Assembly: GCF_963678975.1 (NCBI RefSeq)
Contig: NC_089274.1
Coordinates: forward strand, 4,638,001 to 4,702,000
Length of the DNA stretch: 64,000 bases
From: Dysidea avara
Taxonomy: Eukaryota; Porifera; Demospongiae; Dictyoceratida; Dysideidae
Reading direction: 5' to 3'
Part shown: in pieces, positions 28,501 through 37,500 of the stretch
Layout: each line of letters opens with the position of its first letter
How positions within the stretch are numbered: the first letter of the stretch is position 1
Translations under genes and position numbers: made by a program
The notes under the pieces: generated by a model
What the model was told of the DNA's origin: nothing
Seen by the model: the letters and a program-made list of their open reading frames with translations, nothing else
Database searches by the model: none

Positions 28501-31500
28501 TATGGCTGAAATTCGACGTTGTTGCTGGGGACCGCGAGTACGTGTCAAAGCTAAAGTGCAGTATCTGTGGTCAGTTCCAAGAGCGGTTAATATCAATGCG
28601 GAACTATAACTCTACCTTTGTGGAAGGAACAACTAATACCCATGCTTCATCATTCAAGGAGCACGCCAGCACGGAAATGCATAAGTGCGCAATGATTTTA
28701 TATAAGAAGGAGCACTCAACTAATGTTTGCAACTACGCTCCAATAGCAAGGGCCTTACTTCTACCATCGATGGATGAATTGACTAGAGCTAGATTGAAGC
28801 GAAAGTTTGAAATAGCTTACCTGATAGCAAAGGAGAAGATGTCATTTAAAAAGATGAAGACTCTTTGTGACCTAGAGGAAAGACACGGCGTTGATATAGG
28901 AGGAAGCTATCATAATGATCATGCTTGTGCAACGTTCGTTGAATTCATTGGTGCAGACCTGAGGCACCAGTTGAGGAAGGATATTAACAAGGTTAGATTT
29001 TTTAGTATCCAGGTAGACAGTAGCACAGACTGTGGAAATATTGATGAAGAATTGTTTATGGTATTGTTCTTTGATGGATTGTCAGAAGATGGAAAGGTAA
29101 TTGTAAGAGACAAGTTTTTTGCTGTACGACAACTCTGCCGTGGCACAGGGCAAGGCCTCTATGATTGTTTTAAACAAGCTATGGCTTATTTAGATATCCC
29201 ACCTGCAGAATGGAAGTAGAAAATTATTGGCTTGGGGTGTGATGGTACTTCTGCAAATATAGGGAGTGGTGGACTGAAGGGCCACCTTGAAAGAGATATG
29301 CCATGGATTATAGTAAGCTGGTGTCTAGCACATAGATTAGAACTCTCCATCAAAGATGCGTAGAAGACCACATTCTTTGCAACAGTGGATGAGTTTCTAC
29401 TACAAATATATTATGTGTATGAAAAGTCTCCCAAGAAATGTGCTGAATTGAAAGAAATAGTGGAGGAACTTAAACAATGTTTTGAAGATTGTGAATTGCC
29501 ACACAAAGGAGGAGCAAGGCCTTTACGAGCTTGTGGCACCAGATTTGTGGCTCACAAGGTGGCTGCTTTATCACGAGTCATTGACAGGTTTGGTGCTTAC
29601 CTTAGCCATTTGAAGTCACTGTCAGATTGCGGTGTCAAATCAGTTGACAAACAGAAGTTGAAAGGTTACATTCTACGTTGGCATAAATCCAAGGTCTTGC
29701 TTGGTTGTGCCTTCTTTCATGATCTGTTAAAGCCAGTGGGAATTATTTGCAAAATTCTTCAAGAGGATGAGCTCTGTGTTGTTAGAACAGTTGAGGCCTT
29801 TGTAAAGACGAAGAGGTCACTGGATGAAATGAAATTGAAGTCTGTTGAAAATCTTCCTACAGTTAAGAAAGTCCTCACTCGAATTCAGTCAACAGATGTG
29901 GCAAGTATTGTGACTTATCAAGGTGTTAACTTGCATTACCACACTCAAGGCCTAGCATTCTTGAAGTCAAACTATCAAAGCTGGTTGGAAGTAGTTGACT
30001 CTTGTCTTGTTAGTCGATTGAAGGTGCAAGAGGAGCAGTTGCTTATTTTAACTCAAGCAGTAACGCTTTTGGCTACCCATGGGTGGGAGCGTGCCAGCAC
30101 TCTTTCATTTGGTCATGCTTCACTGGAGGCAGTGTGTGACTGGTTTTCTATTCCTCTTGAGAAAGCTGGCATTGACATATCTTTGGTCCAAGAGGAATGG
30201 GACGACATGGTGGAATATGGCAAACAGTACTTCAATTTAGTACAAGATGACTACAAGGTGGTGTGGTGGAAGGTTTTCAATTGTGTAGATGCCAAACGAT
30301 GGAGCAATGTTTTAGGAGTAGTGAAATTGTTGTTCTGTTTACCTTTGTCCAATGGACACCTCGAAAGGGTGTTTTCACAGCTTAAGTTCATAAAAAAATG
30401 GCCGTCGTATTAATCTTACTGAGAACAGGCTTGATCAACTGCTTCGGATTGATTGTTATGGTCCACCAATTGATCAGTAGGATCCTTCAAATGCCATTTC
30501 AGAATGGTATAAGGACAGAACAAGGAGAGTTACTGCTTCTACCAGAGGAACAACATCAAGCAGGGCTGGGAGAGAATCAAATGAAAATGATGATGATAAT
30601 GAAGAGTTTTCTTTAGCTGCATGGAAATCTTGGCTTCAGATAAGCAGCAGTGAAGAGTCCGGATCTGAATCAGGTGATGATTGTGAAACAGAGGACCGTG
30701 CATGATGTTGTTATACCGTGTTTGCTGTTATAGCTTATCTGTAACTCATGTGTAATCAGCGTATCACTTAGACTAACTCACCAATAGTGTCACTATGTCA
30801 ATTTAAATTAACTCCATAACATTGTCACTGTAAGTTGTTTACATTGTTCATTGTTATAATACTGTAATAATACATAAAATACAATACAGTACACTAATAG
30901 ATACATACATTAATAAATGCACTGATACATTTTAATTTAAATGTCCAGGAAAATTCCTTGGTGTCTACTCAATTCTCATATTGGCCTGTCACTTTGTCAG
31001 TACATGTCTGAAAAGTTATTTCGCACACTGTATGTATGAATGCATATATACTCATTAGATTTTGAACATGTTGTGCCTGAAAGCGTGGAGTATATTAGAA
31101 ATTTATTACCCATCCAAAACAGCTTAAAGAAGAGTCTATTTAATAGTCATACAGGCACAATGTGGAGTCTATGGAATGCATAAACCCGAAGGCCTAAGTA
31201 TGTAGCACATGAGTGAAGTTAGGGAGCTACTAAGGGCCTGAGGGTTTATAAATTCCATAGACTCTTCATTGTGCCTGTACAACTGATTATGTTTGAAGGC
31301 GTGGAGTATACTAGAAAACAAGGTGAGATTTATTATCCACCAAAAAACAGAGTCTAATGACATGTGAGTGATCATTAACCCCACTGATGAATTTGGGATG
31401 CTTTAAAACAATTCACAGTCATATCATTACTTCCTGTATTTCTAAGGTTTCAATTGACTTTCGAAGGAATAAGGGAAAGGAAAATGGTGACAATGGCAAA

Positions 31501-34500
31501 TGTAAAATGGAATTCATAGACACATACTTCATAGCTAAAACAGTAATACCTAAAAGCACAGTGACACAGTGATAAGCACACAAGCACAAGGACACAATAT
31601 TTTTAATTAGAAAATGCTATGCATGGTATGCTTTGATCTCTGGAAAATAATGAGGTCTTTAAAAACCAAGAAGAAACCTGCTAGTAGGTTTCTAAAATGG
31701 TTAGAAACCTGCTATATAGATTTGTTGAAACTGTCTTCTACAGGTTACGTTATCAAGAGCAAGGAATAGAGTAGTACAAGAGATACTTAAGGTTACGGAA
31801 TAGTTTAAAATGCGTGGGCGGAACAAATTACAAAACCTGCTTTAAACCAAGCAGGGATAAATAATTTCAACAACTGTGTTGTGTTAGCAATACAACTAAT
31901 AGACACAATCCAAAACCACGCCCACTTTTCGGACGCCATTTTGAATGGGGCCAATTTCAATAATCACTAACTGCACTGCATGAAATTCAGCGATGAAGAA
32001 AGCTCGAACTAAGTGGTATTGTCAAACAATAGTCCATGAAAGCTTTTAATGCTGCAAATTCTTTGTTCTGGCTAAAGGCAGGTGATTATCAGGTGATGAA
32101 CAAGGCACGAAGTGCTGACGACACTAATTCCCTTGTTTACCAGTACAAGGAGCGCCTGGATGGTCAGCCGCTACTACGGTTACTATCACAAATAATTTAC
32201 CGCAGTAATGGATACTAAAATACTACCTATTTGCTTCGCAGTGCTTCCTGTGTGGGCCAACAAGGCAATTTGGGCTGTCGATGCTTCGCGCCTTGTTCAA
32301 CCCTGATAACCACTTGCTCCTAACCAATTTACAACCTCGAAGACTTCCACGGCCAATTGTTCGACAATACCCCACAGTTCGAGCTTTATTCATCATCGAA
32401 TTTCAATGTAGCGCAATCGTAATAATTGATACTGGCCCCATTCAAAATGGCGGAAAGCTGTTGCTATGACAATTACGTAGTTTTGGATTGTGTCTATTGT
32501 GCTTGTTTGTTTTTACTACAGAACAACGACTGTTCTTGGGTGTGTGGTCTACAATAGAGTGATGTTTTATAAAAACGCAAGCCAAAAACCAGACTAACAG
32601 ATTACTGAATCCTTATAATTTCAACACAAGTGGCTAAACAATTTAAATATCTAGGTCCTGTGGAAGCGATTTTTTAAGTTACTGGTTGTATAGACGTTTT
32701 ATTGAACTTTTAGTAGTTTTTTCGAGTGAAACAAGCTCTTTGAAGGCATGTATCTGAGTCACTGGGAAGAAACATGCCAAAAACGCTTCCACAGGACCTA
32801 ATAAATTTAACATACAATATCACTATGCCCCAGAAAAGCCAATAGAGCCTACAGCTTTTGCTGTATTTGGCGGCGGAAAAACATGGTAGTGACAGCTGGA
32901 GCTGAGCGATGTATGGGCTGGCTTACTTGTGTTACTACAACAAATTGTAGTGTTCCACCTGCCTCAAACTACACTGTAGCTACATAAAAACAATAAATAT
33001 GAAGGGCTTCACCTTCATTTAAAACTTTTTACGCTGCTAGACTGGTTTTATGGGCTTCTCAAAAAGTATCGATAGGCATTCAAAATTTTGAACGATTGCC
33101 TGTGACTATACCGTAACCTTCTAACTAACTTAGTTAGAAACCAGAAACTTGCCAGTAGATAGACCTCAAAGCATTGCAAATCTCACTTTCGGTCATTGAT
33201 TTGCTATGCATGCTCTGCAAAGTATACAGGATAACAGCCTTTTCAATAATATTTTTTCAGTAGTTGTATGGATTGAATCCATTGAAAGTCATTGATTTTT
33301 TAAAACTTTTTTTATAACTTCTTGATGTGATGGATAGATTTCATCTAGTAATAACAACAACAACACAGCCACAGTGTGCATGACTGACAATATTGTTGTT
33401 ACGCTGAATCCTAGTAATGAGGAACAGCATTTGAGTGCTCCAGTGACAGTAGTAAGTTTGAAAAGCACAACATCAGCTCACACACCAAACTATGCAGCTA
33501 TCACAATCACAATGTAGCTTAAATGCAATGGCTACCTACCTACATGCAAGCTGTAGATGTAGTCTTTTCAGTATTTAATCTTAGCAAGAGGTAGAGTATC
33601 AAACACTCAATATGCTCTGCACAAACTTACAACTGTATTATGAACTCTTGATCATAATCATAACTATATGCAGTCTCAATAGTAACAATAGCACTCCATA
33701 CCTCTGATCTCCATGTGAAGTGATATCAGTATGTCTGCTTCAGGTCATTTAAACTACAGTGGGTCCAGAGATGAGAAAATTTGGTTTTAAGCTAAAGGTA
33801 TTCTCATATTGTAATAGGACTACATACACAAACTCTTTGTGACTAGTGACACTTCCTGTAGCCAGACTCTATGTGGGATTAGCAACCAACTAATCAGTAC
33901 CCAACATCTCCTACAAGATTTCAGAGACTCCATTCGGATCTTTTGTAAGAGTTGTTTATAGTGTCAAAATAAAAGGGTGTACTAGATTTCAGGTGGATTT
34001 ATTTTTGTACAAGGTAGCAAAGATATCCAGGGAGGATGTTTTCTTGAAACTTATATTGCATGCTCTAATAACATGATTATGATCAGGCAGCATGCAAAAC
34101 ACTCCATATCAGATATACTGTGCTTTCCATATATGGAATGCTGAAAGGTTTCACAAGAAATAGAAACAGGAAAACAGTTCCCACATTACCTTACATGCAT
34201 AAGGGTATTGAGATGCATATCTACGTATACAGTATAAATGAAGGGACAACTGGGAGAGTGATAAGTGTAGTCCCATTGTACTGTTCTATTGGTACTAATG
34301 AGTTTATTACATTGTAGCGGTGATCCTCACTAAGGAACTAGTAGTGGCTGTTGAGCAGTGTGAAGATTATCAGTTTCAGGCTTCCTTCTTTGTTGGCAAT
34401 TCTTGTCAGGAAATTTATGATATGAATCCTAAAAGTCGTGAGAGGTCAGGATATTACTGGATCACTAAAGGTCCTAGACAAGCATACTGCGGGATGAATT

Positions 34501-37500
34501 ATACTGGATCATCTTGTGAGGACATCTATATAAATAATCCCGAAACTGGTGACAGATCAGGATACTATCGTATTGATGGCACTCAATGGACATATTGTGA
34601 TATGATGACAATTACTTGTTTTGCTGGTGATGCTAGAGTCAGAGGAGGATGGAGAACAATTACTAGCATTGATGTCAGTGTGGGGGACAGCTGTCCCAGT
34701 GGATGGCGCACAGGAACCAATTCTGGTCGTACATTTTGTCGTATTGTAAGTGATAATGGTATGACTTGTTCTTCTGCCACCTTTCCAACAAATGGGATGA
34801 ATTATCAGAGGATATGTGGTATAGCAAGAGGATATCAGAAAGGAGCCACAGACAGCTTCTTGGGAGCTAACAACAATGGTCAGACTATCAATGGTTATTA
34901 TGTTGATGGTCTGTCCATCACATATGACAACCCTCGTCAACATATATGGACATACAATGCCGGACCCTTTGATAATCAGAGGCACCAACACAATTGCCCG
35001 TGTGCTGTTGGTGGAGGACTAGCCCCTCCCTCCTTTGTGGAAACTAATTATTACTGTGAATCAGGGGCTGCTAATGTACGTAATGATGCTGCCCTATTAC
35101 TTCAATGACCCACTGTGGGACAGATCTGGTTGCATAACTAGTAACTGTTGTGATATTCCTAACCAACCATGGTTCTATCGTGAACTGTGGAGAACTAGTA
35201 CAAGTGATATAGAAGCTAGGCTATGCACTCATGATAGGTTTGCAGGAAATTCTGTATTGATTGACCAACTAGAATTGTATGTTCAGTAATACACTACACA
35301 AAGTTGCCTTCATGTATATACTGAGATGAGTTAAACAAAATGTGCAAAAAGAGTTGCACCTACCTGCAGATATACTAGTGGATATTTAATTTCTAATTCA
35401 GTTAGGCTATAGACTGGGATAGGAATTAATGTCCACTTGTATATCTTCAAGTGTGGCTTATTTCGTAAAATAATTATGACTAGTGAAGCCGTGCATACAG
35501 CAAATTTCACATGCATTTGAAAATAGCATATGTGACTGGCTGAGCAAAAACCAGTCATTATCGCACATTCCTCAAATTCCATTTTTTGCTTCTCTGTTAG
35601 CGCCAGACAGTTGGAACAGAAATAAATTTGATTTGCACAACAACAATACGGCAAATAATTTATAGGTACTTATTTAATTGATCATAACTCACGACTAAAA
35701 CAAGTTACGAAGATGGTATTTGTGTTCACCATGAACTGGCAAATCGATCAAGGTGTGTCCCTTTACATTTCTGTGCGGACAAAGAAGAAGACTATTTCAA
35801 CAACGAAATGACAATGGCAAACTTCATTTCTACTGCATCATAAAGTACCCATAACTCAAGTGCTGTATGCTGCACTAACACAAAAAAGATTTTCGCACTC
35901 CTTATGAACAAGTGAATCTGATGGTATAGAGGTTTTATTGATTCAAGCTTTGTTTCAGTACATACCAAAGCAATTAAAACATGCATAAAAATTTTAATTT
36001 TATGTAGTACGTGCATCTTTACCCAGTGTATTTCAATACATTTTAAAAGCAAAATAGAATTATGTGAAAACAGCTGGTTTTCACTCAGTGGGTCACATAT
36101 GAAAAATACCATCCAATCTGATGAAACAGGAATACTTGCTATCCTTCCTTTTTGAACTTGTTTAGTGCTGTTTTGCATGATTGTGTAGCCTTTGTAGGCA
36201 GGCCTACACAATCAAACGCAAGCGAAATACACTTGTTCTGTACAATGTCAAGGCCGCAGATCATGACACTTTCACATGCCTTCACAAAATCACAGATACA
36301 CCAGCAGTGTTTGAGTCTTGTATACAATGCTGCAGCCAAAACTACTAAGCCATATTTAACTATGCCAAAATTTTAATTATTGAACTGTTGTAATTTAACC
36401 GGATCCCATCCAGATAACTATCATGGTCAATGGGTCAGCAGTATGCTGACCTACTTTCAGCACTGTTCATAAGAGCTATTCTAATAAATTGCCTCAAATT
36501 CAATTTCAGACGGTCAATGTTTTGGGTAACATAGCAACTTTGTTAGTCAAAAGCTTACTACAATATCAAGATCAAGATACCCTGATAAAGTAGTGACCCT
36601 AATACAACAGTCAAACAAATGTTGAGATAAACCATGCTAACATATTGCATCTCAGAGGATAAAAATTTCCTGACAGGGCACTCCCCCAGACCCCCCTAGG
36701 TTTACATGCAAGGTATTCATTCTATTGACTCCCCCTCTTCCAAAAGTCTAGAATCCGCCCTTGAAGTGTGGTTACAATAAATAAGTAAAGTGAAGGGGTA
36801 ATTGGAAACAGTAGAAATGGAAACCGTCCTTTATAAAGACCACTCTCTTTACAAAGACCACCTCTCCACATTGTAATAATCGTTCCAAATGTCTTATCAA
36901 AACAGCTAGGTCAGCTAAAAAATACTACACCCTTAAGGCCATCATCTCTTTATGAGACCTCATTTTTTGTTGATACAGTAGGTTGTAGTTTAGCTAGCCA
37001 CATTTCAATTGCATGGACTAAGGACTTGGCACATTCTGGTACAAACTAAGCGATAATGGTAGATGACTTGAGTGAAGTGTGGACCAAAACATGGGAGATG
37101 GCATTGACCTCTTTCTATGAGTCATGAAATACATGTTTGAAGCATATAAAATATTATCCATGTAAAGAGGTGGTCTTTATAAAAGGTGACCACGAAGTGG
37201 CCTTACCTATCTTTATAACCTAATTACAACATATTCTTTGTATAGAAGTAGTCTTTGTACAGAGGCGGTATTTAAAAGTGACACTAAGTGAAGTTTTACC
37301 CTAGGACCGTAAGAGCCTAGCTGTCTTGATAAAGTCATAGAATACATGCTTGGAATCTTAGCTATTATTACAATGTGAGAGGTGGTCTTTTTAAAGAGGG
37401 TGGTTTTTACCAGACCATGAAATGGTCTTATAAGGTCAGTTATCTTTGAGATCTAATTACAATGTGGTCTTTGTATGGAGGTGGCCTTTATAAGAAGGTG

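Noticed and set aside
33360..33455. Possible upstream exon for the fibrinogen-like gene (TVCMTDNIVVTLNPSNEE, ending at a GTAAGT)
   Set aside because: Its donor phase does not match the acceptor at 34,318 and there is no recognisable domain.
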